A stretch of DNA of 64,000 nt from Arenicola marina (Eukaryota; Annelida; Polychaeta; Arenicolidae): contig OZ025257.1 of NCBI GenBank assembly GCA_964019135.1, forward strand, positions 16,891,971-16,955,970, given 5' to 3'. Positions 23,011 through 33,071 of this stretch are shown piece after piece. Numbering within the stretch: the first letter of the stretch is position 1; the number at the start of each line of letters is the position of its first letter. The notes beneath the pieces were generated by a model. That model worked only from the letters and a program-made list of their open reading frames with translations, had not been told where the DNA came from and ran no database searches. The position numbers and the translations under genes were made by a program.

Positions 23011-24032
23011 GCAGGGCACCTTTCATTTGCAGCGCTTCATCCTAACTTGATCCTAACTTTGGCATTCGATGACATATATATACGGCTCGGATTTCGGAAC
23101 ATTAGAGAAATGGTCCTTTTGACATCACACAAAGACGTTCACACGTTTATTCCATTTAATTTTATTACCTTTTCACATATATATTTATACCAAGTAATTG
23201 ATAATACCTGAATCAATATAAATAGACCATATTTTCGAAATCCCATATTGATGCGTTATTGCTAGATCACAATGCCGTAATGCACAAAAAGAGAGAACCG
23301 GTGGCTTTACTTGATCATATATATGTTAGGATCAACTTAGGATCAAACGAAAATCAAATAAAATCATTCGCATCCCCCTCAACATTATATAATAATGTGC
23401 AACACACAATATTAGTCCGGTATTACATAATTTGTCCTTTAATGGTACATGTATCTATCCGCCAAGCTGCGTGCTCTGTTAATATCTACTGACAGACGTG
23501 ATATACCCCTGTTTACCCCTGGCCACACCAGTAGACGCTTAGCAATTAAAATACTCTTAATTGGCGCAATGACATGTAATCTGTTATTTTGGGAAAACAC
23601 CGAAAATACAATTGCGTTCCAATAAGTATGATGTTGCATCACACCACGGTGTGACAACCAATTGTACCAGGCCTAGTTTGGTTGCTATACTTAACTCTAA
23701 ATATATTCTCGATCTATTAAATTCATAGCCGCAGTTCACATGACACGGTCACACGTACACGTAAACATGACATATTGACTTCGATGGTAATAGGCATATT
23801 TTATCGACTAGAACATAATAAAGTTATAGTTTCATGAATTCCTCTGCATGCAGCTACAAGTTGATATCAGTCTTACTAGGCTACAATTTTGTCCAATGAC
23901 AGGGTTGTGTCTACATTATTTTAGGGACATTTTCATCTTATAACATATTACTTAATGCCGCAAATTGGACACACACCGACATATGTAACAACACCCGGGG
24001 TTGCAAGCGAATCACGTGGACCGGTAGTTTCT
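23011..24032. repeat. Unit spacer with LTR-element empty site
   Basis: Matches 54900-55410 (left part) and 2006-2545 (right part). At about 23580-23600 the text gggaaaacaccgaaaatac is continuous where copies A and B carry the gypsy-like element between two GACAC words, so this is the unoccupied form of that site. No gene seen. Confidence 0.7.
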
Positions 24033-24970
24033 TTAGGTGATAAAATAAGGATTTAACCTCCCCACTGAAAACCCTTGTGTCTTTTCCGGTCGATAGTTGC
24101 ACTGAAATATCTCGATGACCTGTCCTGCCCTCTTGGCTGACTCCCAGACGTCGCCCAGTTCCTTCATCCACTTGTCTTTGTCTGGATAGTTGTCCAGCAG
24201 GATGATGTTGTCCACGCTGGCCATCTGCCGGAAGTTATTGTAGTCCGCAAGACACACTGGGTTTGTGTGGCCCCCATCGATGGATATGACGTCACACTTC
24301 ACTGCGGGATTCGCTTGGCGGAACGCCGGAATCGATGTCGTAGAATCGCCCCACGTGACCGTCAGTCTCCCTGGAAACCGTTGCTCTAGGTAATCGGCCA
24401 TTGGGTGTGCGTAGCCATGTTTACCGATGTCGAAGGAGTACACAGTGGTGTTGGGGTTAGCTTGTAGCCACATAAAACTGCTGTGGCCACCATTAAACCC
24501 GGTCTCACATACTGTCCTGACAAACGGCGCTCGCACTATATGGTAATAGGCGATAAACTCTTCTATGTACTCTGCACTTGTGCCCTCCCGTATGCCACCC
24601 ACCGCCTTTAACCTTTCCCTAAACAGATCATACTCCCATTGGAATGTGTCAGGAAAAGGATAATCCTTGTCCACGTTCTTGAATAAATCCTGACAACGCG
24701 TCAAGCCGTTCGGTACAAAAAAGAAATATCATCCCAGTTCCATGTGGGTCTGAGCAGGCTGACAGGACCCTCGGGCCGGCTGGGTGGCCGGCCTAGTACG
24801 ATGGAACCCAAGGCCGCCGTGGTCCGGGGGTTACTACTGTGACCGGTGCTGTACAGATACAGGACGCCGAGGAGAACGAGGGCTGGGTAGAGCCACAGGC
24901 AGGCCCTCTTGTGGAGACACCATTTGGAACTGTGAGGGCCACGTTAGGCCAAATCTGGCGCTTGCATCAT
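24033..24970 (-). pseudogene. Membrane methyltransferase, copy C (frameshifted)
   Basis: Minus strand. 24704-24033 is open for 223 codons and contains the full SAM-binding core (TVCETGFNGGHSS, YSFDIGKHGYAH, TVTWGDS, CDVISIDGGHTNPV) and the normal end NPYFIT-stop. Upstream it is broken twice: a stop follows MMQAPDLA at the usual ATG (24970), and one base is missing in the DDIFSFVPNG stretch at about 24725. The membrane anchor is still readable (ACLWLYPALVLLGVLYLY). The core is well kept, so decay is recent. An internal start at 24704 (MTRCQDLF) would give a soluble protein lacking the anchor; I see no support for that. Confidence 0.8.
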
Positions 24971-25320
24971 GTTGAATAAAACACGTAGTTCTTGGCCAAA
25001 TTCGTCAATCCTTATAACATGGATGTAGCATAGGTTAGATAGACGGCAGCGGCTTGTATCAGAAAAGCAATGATCGGTCAATTTTATAGTTGCATTCGTA
25101 TGTTGTACCTTCGGCTGCGAACCCGCGAACACCCACTATATAGACACTGATGGATGAGGTGAAACCATCCGACAACACACGTGGCGCATGCCCCAAGGTG
25201 ATGAACAACCTGGTGATTCCATTAGACGGCCGATGGGATCGATCTTCTGACAGGTTTCGTCTTAACATTGCGTAGTTAATGCATCACTGATGACCATATA
25301 GTGTCGAAATATGACTATTT
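24971..25320 (-). repeat. Methyltransferase upstream module, copy C
   Basis: On the minus strand from the far end: the gatcgatcccatcggccg word, CACGTG (25180-25185), TGTCTATATAGTGGGTG with a TATA box (25136-25146), a second TATA-like AACTATAAAATT (about 25077-25088), then 100 bases to the ATG. This is the best-preserved promoter-like version of the module. Confidence 0.6.
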
Positions 25321-25575
25321 GGATTGACTGTAATCGATATTGTACGATCAATATTGTACGATCAAAATAAACGTCATGTATTGACTAGCAATCTCAACTG
25401 CTGTATTGCTACGCGACAAGGGTTAATGCTTAGCCCGCTGTTGTTCGGCTTGTATCACATGGATATAACATAGGAAAGATAGATAGGGCAGCGACTTGTA
25501 CCATAAAAGGACAGTCAATGCCGTCATTAATACGTAAAGGCCAATTGTAGTTGCATTCGTATGTTATAGCGAGCG
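25321..25575 (+). mobile_element. LINE RT scrap fused to upstream-module piece
   Basis: 25320-25450 matches the 54480-54580 part of the RT family (atattgtacgatca, gctacgcgacaaggg, cccgctgttgttcgg). 25455-25570 matches the ATG-proximal part of the methyltransferase upstream module. The same join occurs at 20240-20400 and 22920-23000, so it is part of the unit. Confidence 0.55.
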
Positions 25576-25884
25576 CAAAGGAAGCTCTTAAGATAACATG
25601 CATGCATAATCAAAGTCCATTTCAAGCATAGGCTTAGGACTTTCATTTCGCGTAACAGCCCCCATGATACGTTTATGAGTAAGGAGCAACTTTCAGCGGC
25701 ACCAACAAATTACCCCCTAAACACTGGTCGAAATGTGTTATGTCAAGTCCTTGACAATTAAATTATCCACCCTAAAAAAGTTACTGATAAATTATTGAAA
25801 CGCTAACACTTCATTTACGCCTGAAATTAAAATACATTCATGATTTGGTTTAACGATTCGCGCTAAATATTCCTTGCCACTCAC

Positions 25885-25899
25885 CCGGCAGAGGGCGCT
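25885..25899 (+). promoter_or_regulatory. CTCF-like motif
   Basis: ccggcagagggcgct (within 25885-25899) matches the bilaterian CTCF core CCAGCAGGGGGCGCT at 13 of 15 positions. A second, opposed match (acgccacctaccgg) lies at 26004-26017. Confidence 0.35.
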
Positions 25900-26050
25900 C
25901 CGGCTGTGTTTTACTAGTCAGACTTGTGCCCGACCTGCAACTGACTGTTTCCGCTTTCACTGATTAGTTCGCGTCCACATGCACAGTCGCCCCCGTAAAC
26001 GGAACGCCACCTACCGGCATCGTAAACTATGAGCATTTCCGTTTAACAAA

Positions 26051-26134
26051 ATGGCCGGTCGTCTGCTAGCTTTGCTCACCTGCTTACTTGAACTACTTGA
26101 AATCCCCGTTTTCGCAAAACTGATAATGTGGTGA
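26051..26134 (+). CDS. Possible 27-residue peptide or first exon
   Basis: An ATG in good context (aacaaaATGG) opens a frame of 27 codons that is strongly hydrophobic (RLLALLTCLLELLEIPVFAK) and ends TGA. It lies at the edge of the GC-rich patch, just downstream of two CTCF-like motifs. It could be a small membrane peptide, a signal-anchor first exon, or chance. No downstream exon was recognised. Confidence 0.15.
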   Translation: MAGRLLALLTCLLELLEIPVFAKLIMW

Positions 26135-26324
26135 AACAACGATCACAGATAAGTGTTACTTAATTCATTGAGCAAAACTGCGTGTAATTCTACGCCATTC
26201 GACAGTTTGTTTACCTGCTTTTGCACTCTGTCAGACTGTCTCTGAGCTGTTGAACTGGCTGCACTGCCACCCGTGTCGGTGTGGCCAGTGTGACTCATTT
26301 TTACTGTCTCGGGCTGTCACTGTG

Positions 26325-26410
26325 TCAAGCCCACACCGTCACCATGGTCACTGTGTCAGACACCCACACAGTCACTGCGTCAGACACCCACACAGTCACT
26401 GCGTCAATGT
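26325..26410. repeat. Short tandem repeat, 31-bp unit
   Basis: cacacagtcactgcgtcag-type units occur two to three times in a row. Confidence 0.75.
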
Positions 26411-27231
26411 CAGTGGCATTTGACCCTGACAATTTTGCTCTCACCTAATTTTAGGCTAGCCTAGCTGCATGATTAAAATTTTCAATTTCAGGCCCGAATC
26501 CAGGGATGTATGGAAGGATATCATCCATTTTGCTTCAATTGTTATGCAATGGCAGCAATTTAACCGTAAAAAATTGTACACAAAAATTGGCCGGTTTATC
26601 ATGTTCATATCTAAGAATAAAATGCCTAATTTGCAAATGAAAAAGGACCAAAACAATTGGGTGAGGGACTGGAGGCAGACGTACCTCCAAAGCCCCTTCG
26701 ATCTCTCTGGACCGGCCATGTTTTTTTTCGAATTTCTTCAGCGCTGATAAAGATAAATGAATAACATTGGGATACTTATTTTGCATAGTATAAGAGTGAA
26801 ACAGAAATAATGCTATTGGCAATTGATATGCCAAAACTATTTCCGTAAACAATTGTCAATTATCAATAGACTGATTACACAATCGGTAAAAGGCTGGTAA
26901 ACATACTAAGTAGTTTATTTAGAATCTCACAAAAAAAGTTATCTATTTATACAACCTTTTGGTACAGTTTTTCTCCAATTTATATGAATAAAGTCAATGC
27001 AAATTTAATTTAGGTCACCATCAAAGGTACCTGCACAATCACAAACATTAACATAAGTTCAATGAAAGATATTTTACAAGAAAACTAAAATTTTCACAAA
27101 ATATTTTGTTCCCAATAAATTACTGAAAATCTGCCTGTTTTGCATGGAAATATGGCCATATTGTCAATTGCTTTATGAACTAGCACACTAGCATGACATT
27201 GTCTTACTAGCCTAATTTACCATATAAAGTT

Positions 27232-27297
27232 GGATGATCACAGTATGCAATGTAAGGCTTTGTCTTCAAAACCTTACATTGCATAATGTGATCATCC
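27232..27297. repeat. Near-perfect 26-bp inverted repeat (hairpin)
   Basis: Left arm 27232-27257 and right arm 27272-27297 pair at 25 of 26 positions around a 14-base loop. Flanks add weaker pairing. The size fits a microRNA precursor or a tiny foldback element. Confidence 0.7.
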
Positions 27298-28020
27298 TTT
27301 TATAATTTCAAAGTTTCACATATATATTTGATCTGACTTTGTATCAAGATTAACAGTCATTGCCTATATAATATATTCAAAATGTTTAATTACCAATTGT
27401 TTGACACAAAAACTACCCAAAAAACAGACTATTTTAGCCTGACTCAAATTTGACATATATCTGGTAATCAGGGCCAAATACCTATGTAGTTAAGTGGTGT
27501 TTACAATCAGGTGTTGTCATACTGTATTTATGTGACTCAGTTTTCTTTGCTTGCAAATTTTCTACAATAAATATCAAGGGGATGGGTCAAGTGCAAAGTG
27601 GAGACATACTCCCAACTCATAGGGTTTACTTCTACCATGTAAAGGATAAGACATATCCTACAAAGATGTGAGATATAATTCTATTCTCCATAAAAATACA
27701 TACATTAAACTTTTGTGGTTATTTAAATTAAACATACAGGCCTACATTTTCAGTTGCTTTGAAATGCAGTTTATGTATATTCACCTCAATTACAGATTTA
27801 AACACCATAGTTTTTATCACCTTTCCGAGTAGCAAGTTATGCATTATGAATCCACTTGTATTAGCGATTATCATAGATGAAATGCACTAGAAATCTGAAA
27901 CACTTCCCATAGTCTTTCTAGATATATTCAGGTAATTCAGACTATCAGCACTTTAGTCTAGAAATAGTAAAACTTGTTCGATCCATAAATAGTTGCGCTC
28001 GCCCTTTTAGGTTTTACCTA
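27298..28020. other. AT-rich, no recognisable feature
   Basis: No open frame of interest and no match to other parts of the window. Confidence 0.4.
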
Positions 28021-28400
28021 TATGACATATTACCTTCGGCTGTGACATGCGATGGTTGGCTAAGCCCCCGCGAACCATCATCCACTACACAGACACTGGT
28101 GGATGAGGTAAAACAATCAGGCAACACACGTGGCGCCTGCCCTGTGTTGGCGAACAGCTTGTGATTGCATTAGACGGCCGATGGGATCGATCTTCTGAGA
28201 GGGCGTTTTATTAACATTGCGTAGTTAATGCATCACTGATGACCATAGAGATTCGAAATATCAAACCAAAAATGTCATGGCATAGAGGAGCCATGCAAGA
28301 GGAACACCATACTCGTTTTCGAAGAAATACATGCGCTATTTATTCTATATAAGCATAGACATTTGCCGCTCAACTTGTAGCTCTGAAGCCGGCTAATGGG
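28021..28400 (-). repeat. Orphan methyltransferase upstream module
   Basis: Matches 20404-20720 and 52946-53280 (gacatgcgatggttggctaag, acactggtggatgaggtaaa, gatgggatcgatcttctga). No methyltransferase follows on the minus strand. Confidence 0.6.
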
Positions 28401-28942
28401 CCCTTCTCAAAATGTATGCATGCGGCACCAGAACGAGGCTGCCCGCGCAGCAACGCGAAAGTATTTTTTTACCCTTGACACTAAACAGTGAGGTATGACG
28501 CATTGATGGACTCAACAACAACAACTCAGTAGCTTGAAAAGAGCTAAATCATTAGTTGATTATTTAAAGTGGTTAACACTGAATGAGAAGCCCATAATTT
28601 AATGGCGTGTCCTATGTGTCAGTTGGCCTTATCTCAAATTAATGTGGCATTGTCCACCACCATACAGTCGCCCTTCTGGGGCCATCTCTTTCTTTGGGGG
28701 TTACCCTATGGAGTACTGTGGTGGGGACATGGTAATACATGTAATTCTGCATGTATTTACTATGCCTCTTTCTGACAGATTACAACTAATACTGATTTGC
28801 TGGGAGCAATTTACCAAAGACGATTTTAATTGGAGCGCTTTAAGAAAGACGTGGTGCCGTTCTCTTCAGACTCACGTCAAGTTTGTCTGCATAATAGAGT
28901 GAACATTACTGTGGTTTATATCGTCCGCATATATTCTTACCC
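28401..28942. other. No recognisable feature
   Basis: An 86-codon open frame at 28642-28902 has no family resemblance. Confidence 0.35.
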
Positions 28943-29009
28943 GCTATATAAACATTGGGGGGCTAGAACAAGACATCGTCCTGTAAACAAAACATATCAA
29001 CATGAATAG
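28943..29009 (+). promoter_or_regulatory. TATA promoter with start codon and splice donor (candidate)
   Basis: CTATATAAAC at 28944-28953, then 50 bases on ATGAATAG directly before GTGAGT (29010-29015). The spacing fits a TATA promoter, short leader, ATG and first exon of only two codons plus two bases. I could not connect it to a convincing second exon: the acceptor-like CACAG at about 29113 leads to a stop in this phase. Confidence 0.3.
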
Positions 29010-29955
29010 GTGAGTTTCTCAGGACATTGTAGGACCCACATACATACACATCCGACACATATACCACTGAAGCTGTCCAGGAGAAGCCTCAAGTGATAGT
29101 AGAAATCTGTCACAGGTGCAAATGAAAAGCAATACCCGGAAAGAAATACAAGAACTTCAGTCAAACTTGGCTGAAGGGGACAAAGACGTTGAATTAATGA
29201 GAAAATGAGTCGTCATTGAGCGTTTTGGACTTTGACAATGGTATGATCAACTTTTGTTACAGGCTTTCCTAATTACCATGTGGCTCGAACCATCAGCCCA
29301 GCATCTTCAGGTTGCAAAGACTCCTGCAATATATACCTACAACCGGCATCCACTGCTTGAACGATAATAATTAATGCAATTATAATGTAACACGAAGCAT
29401 TATTATTATTGCAATAGTAACATTTTTAATTCGAATATTAATTGATCAAGTGCACTTTATCGTCTCAACCCGATTTATTTATTTGCCATAGCTAGACAAT
29501 CCGTGGAGTGACCCCCAGCTTTTAGATGTTCCAGATTTTAGATGTTCCATTACTTCTGGATAACGCTGTTGTCATCAGCCTCAGCGTACTTTTTCAAATG
29601 CCAGGCTCGTGTACTGAATGGTTTCTTGGGAAGTTTTGGGATACGCGAAGACTTGCTTTCATGACAGTTTCATGAAGAAACAAACTTGTCTCTCGTGTTA
29701 TGGATATAAACGTCGTTGAACTGGCCTTTGCTGGTGTGGTTATGTCCTGACAATTTACTACACTTCTTAACATATTCTTCAACAAATGTAAATATAAAGC
29801 CAGGAACAATAAAAAGTCACGATCGCTCTGTAAAACCGACGGATTATGCGAAACACCCGAGAGTTTAGTGCCAGTCACCATGTTATAGCGCCGCATGCAG
29901 TAGGACTGCTGCAATGGTAGCCTCGTTCTGGATTATTCATGAGATAATATTAAGA
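29010..29955. other. No gene established
   Basis: Acceptor-like sites near 29113 and 29270 precede short open stretches, one coiled-coil-like (RKEIQELQSNLAEGDKDVEL at 29130-29200). A minus-strand 106-codon frame at 29594-29914 has no recognisable domain. Confidence 0.3.
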
Positions 29956-30800
29956 AGGGTCTATTGTAGCTGGACACCGCCCCTGAGGACAGCGACACCC
30001 ATTCATCATTGTCACGTTATGAAGTGAATGAAAAATGTACACAACACAATATAAAGATGAGACGCAATTAGCAATTTACGCAGACGCAGCAGAAATATCA
30101 ACAACAAGCTGACCATGCAGAATAAATAATCTAATTATACCCAAGTAAAATTAGGATGGTTATCGTTACTAAATCTTAGAAAGATTCAAACCAAAGACTA
30201 TTGAATATATCTTTAATCCCGCAATCATATCAAAATATAGATGACACGCTTTAAAACTGCTGCTTTATCAACATAAATATATATCAATATATATATATAT
30301 ATAGTCAAGAGAAAACAAGCGGCTCCCTCCCCACTTCCGTTACGAAGGTCGCACTCTTGTAATTTAACTGCGACCTTATTTTATAACTTTTACATTCATA
30401 AACGTCTGGCACTGGCAAAACCTATCCTAACACATGATACTCAGCCTATACTATCACATGGCACAGCCTGCAGCATATGGAACTCCATCCAGAACACATC
30501 GTAATCAGTCACATCCGATTGATTCTCTCTGCTCTCTATTAGCAGGTGCCCATATATATACGGCCTACACGAACACTTTCAAGAACACTCAAATATTACA
30601 AATACTGTCAACTTATGCTCACATGTGACACAATGATTATGAAATCATCTGTTACTATCTGCCCGACCTTTTCCCTGACCACTTCCTTTAAAATACAACA
30701 AATATAACTTTGCTATTCGGCCCCTTCTCAAGACACGCTCTGAACAGGAAACATATAATAAACACGATTGATATTCTGTTCACTGATGTGACAATCATAT
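29956..30800. repeat. Dispersed spacer repeat R3
   Basis: Long match to 8230-8900 and to the starts of the 20755 and 53298 spacers (gcgacacccattcatcattg). Includes a TA run at 30270-30305. Confidence 0.65.
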
Positions 30801-30844
30801 AAATCCCGCCTTAACAGTCATGACACAGTTTTCACAGTGTTTTC

Positions 30845-30960
30845 CTTCTCGTGACAAAGGCATATGCTCAGACGAAGATTATGTTCTAACTTCGACATGC
30901 CGGAATACCGTATGACAGGATATGTTTCATTTGCAATGCTTCATTCTAATTTTCCCAGAC
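30845..30960 (+). mobile_element. LINE RT scrap
   Basis: Matches 21700-21760 and 54840-54900 (cgacatgccggaatacc, gtttcatttgca). Old fragment. Confidence 0.45.
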
Positions 30961-31704
30961 GTTGGCATATGTCACGCTTATCTCGGAACGTACAGACAAT
31001 TGTTCGTTTGAATTTTATTTTATTACCCATCAAGTACATAATTATACCATCCAATTGATGCATTACATGTAGCTGAAGAAATATACATGAACCAAACGGT
31101 TTAAATCCAATCTTGATGCTAACTCACAAAGCCATAATGCACAAGAAGAGTTGCTTCACTTGATCACATATATCTTAGAAACAAATTTTAAAATCATTCA
31201 CATCCCCTCAACAGCTTATGATAAAATAATCCCCACGCTTAGTTCGACGTAATATTACATGATTTGTCCTTTGAACGTGCATGTTATCTATCCGCCAAGA
31301 TGTGTACATGGTGGCTGTTCATATCCTGCGACAGACTTGATATATCCCTGTTGACATCTGGTCGCCCAAAAACCGCGTAACTGTTTAAATACACGTGTTA
31401 CATATAGACCTAAAAACTCTGTACAAGTATATTTGAACCGGGAAAACCATACATATATATTTTAGATTATGCCCATACAAGTTCTTTACTACCCATATAT
31501 ATATTATAGCATTGACCAATGTTTGCATAAATATCAGTCTCATGGAGCTACACTGTCTTCCAAAGAAAGGGAGGTGTTGACTCTGTGAGGTACTTTCAAA
31601 TCTATGTAGAATAGTCTCTGATGCCACAAGTAGAAGTTGAGCCAACATGGACCTAAGTAACAACGCCCAGACTTGGAACCGAGTCACTAGGACTGGTAGG
31701 TTCC
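30961..31704. repeat. Unit spacer 3' of the intact methyltransferase
   Basis: 30960-31370 matches 23100-23560 and 54960-55380 loosely. 31560-31700 matches 10080-10200. Non-coding. Confidence 0.5.
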
Positions 31705-32649
31705 CTAAGTAATAAAATAAGGATTTATTCTCCCCACTGAAAACCCTTGCTTGCTTTTTGGTTCATAGTTGCACTGGAATATCTCGATGATCTGTCCTGC
31801 CCTTTTGGCTGACTCCCAGACGTCGCCCAACTTCTGCATCCACCCGTACCTGTTATCCGGGTAGTTGTCCAGCAGGATGATGTTGTCCACGCTGACCATC
31901 TGCCGGAAGTTATTGAGGTCCGAGAGACACACGGGGTTTGTGTGGCCCCCGTCGATGGATATGACGTCACACATGACTGCGGGGTTTGCCTGGCGGAACA
32001 CCGGAAGCGAAGTGATGGAATCGCCCCACGTGACCGTCAATCTGCCTGGAAACCGTTGCTGTAGGTACTCGGCCATCGGGTGTGCGTATTTATGTTTACC
32101 GATGTCGAAGGAGTACACAGTGGTGTTGGGGTTTGCCTGTAGCCACATAAAACTACTATGGCCACCGTTAAACCCGGTCTCACACACTGTCCTGACTAAC
32201 GGCGCGCGGACTATGTGGTAATAGGCGATGAACTCCTCTATGTACTGTGCACTTGAGCCCTCCGTTTTGCCAACCACCGATTTCAGCCTTTCATTAAACA
32301 GATCATACTCCCGTTGGAACGGTTCAGGGAAAGGCGAATCCTTGTCAATGTTGTTGAATAAATCTTGACAATGCGTCAAGCCGTTCGGTACAAAAGAGAA
32401 GATATCATCCCAGTTCCATGTTTGTCTGAGCGGACTGACAAGACCCTCGGGCCGGCTGGGTGGCCGGCCTAGTACGATGGAACCCAAGGCCGCCGTGGTC
32501 CGGGAGTAACCACTGTGACCGGTGCTGTACAGATAAAGAACGCCGAGGAACATGAGGGCTGAGAAGACGAGCCACAGACTTACTCTGTTGGGGAGACGCC
32601 ATTTTGCAGTGTACGAACCGGGTTTGCCCGAGCTTGGCTCCTGCATCAT
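31705..32649 (-). CDS. Type II membrane methyltransferase, intact copy E
   Basis: A single-exon frame of 314 residues from the ATG at 32649; the MMQEP start is shared by all copies, so I prefer it to an in-frame ATG 24 codons upstream. Residues 1-22 are a short cytosolic tail. 23-42 form one membrane segment (SLWLVFSALMFLGVLYLYS). The rest would lie in the lumen or outside. The core is a class I SAM-dependent methyltransferase fold (Methyltransf_24-like): motif I TVCETGFNGGHSS at about 154-166, the acidic end of strand 2 at D182 (YSFDIGKH), TVTWGDS, and CDVISIDGGHTNP before the last core strands. The frame ends NPYFIT-stop, with AATAAA inside the last codons. The substrate is unknown. It is the only copy in the window without a break, and differs from D and C mostly at scattered positions. 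Being intronless, it may descend from a retrocopy. Confidence 0.85.
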   Translation of the reverse strand: MMQEPSSGKPGSYTAKWRLPNRVSLWLVFSALMFLGVLYLYSTGHSGYSRTTAALGSIVLGRPPSRPEGLVSPLRQTWNWDDIFSFVPNGLTHCQDLFNNIDKDSPFPEPFQREYDLFNERLKSVVGKTEGSSAQYIEEFIAYYHIVRAPLVRTVCETGFNGGHSSFMWLQANPNTTVYSFDIGKHKYAHPMAEYLQQRFPGRLTVTWGDSITSLPVFRQANPAVMCDVISIDGGHTNPVCLSDLNNFRQMVSVDNIILLDNYPDNRYGWMQKLGDVWESAKRAGQIIEIFQCNYEPKSKQGFSVGRINPYFIT

Positions 32650-32835
32650 GTTGAATAACACAGGTAGGTCTTGGCCCAATTGTTCAATCCGTATGACATG
32701 GATGTAGCATAAGTAACTCATTCAATTTAATTGCATTTGCATCGATTTGCCGCAGCTGCCATTTGCGATGATTGGTTTAGCCCACGCCCACCATCTCCCC
32801 ACCATAGACTCACATAGAGTGTCAGTCAACGCACG
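32650..32835 (-). repeat. Methyltransferase upstream module, copy E
   Basis: Carries the ATG-proximal part (ttgaataacacaggta...catggatgtagcataa) and part of the distal module (gcgatgattggtttagccc, ccaccatagac, acgcacgtgg). The middle third seen in copies A to C is missing. The likely promoter lies here. Confidence 0.55.
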
Positions 32836-32839
32836 TGGC

Positions 32840-32920
32840 AATTGAAATCGATAACTGAGCTGCGCTTGAGTAAGCTTAGCCCGCTGTTGTTCGCATTGTA
32901 TATCAGCGAATACATTGGCA
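32840..32920 (+). mobile_element. LINE RT scrap, left piece of the nested target
   Basis: Encodes the LLFALYISEYIGM block (32885-32920) and breaks off at GGCA where the BEL/Pao element begins. It continues at 39236-39257 and again at 48601. Confidence 0.7.
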
Positions 32921-33071
32921 TGTTCTTACGATGGTATTCACGAAACTTCTTGAAGCGAAATATACCTTTATTTTCTTCAAATCACACCAAGCCGGTCTCG
33001 TTACCGGAAACACAACAAAACTCTCTAATTACCGACAACAAAACGTTACATGCTTCCAAACCAACCGAACA
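32921..33071 (-). repeat. 3' LTR of the BEL/Pao fossil
   Basis: 151 bases from TGTTCTTACG to CCGAACA, with TG...CA ends. Pairs with 39085-39235. Confidence 0.95.

Larger units (their letters stand above)
25576..27231. other. Single-copy-looking region with promoter-like GC patch
   Basis: No match to other parts of the window. 25870-26100 is richer in GC and CpG than its surroundings and holds two CTCF-like motifs and a tiny open frame. 26430-27230 is AT-rich with overlapping open frames of up to 105 codons on both strands that show no domain, so I do not call them genes. Confidence 0.4.

Noticed and set aside
26456-26852. Overlapping frames of 87-105 codons on both strands
   Set aside because: Mutually antisense, AT-rich, no domain and no start or splice context.
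31705-32721. Upstream in-frame ATG adding 24 residues to the intact methyltransferase
   Set aside because: The extra codons fall in the upstream module, which is not kept in frame in the other copies; the MMQEP/MMQAP start is shared by all.
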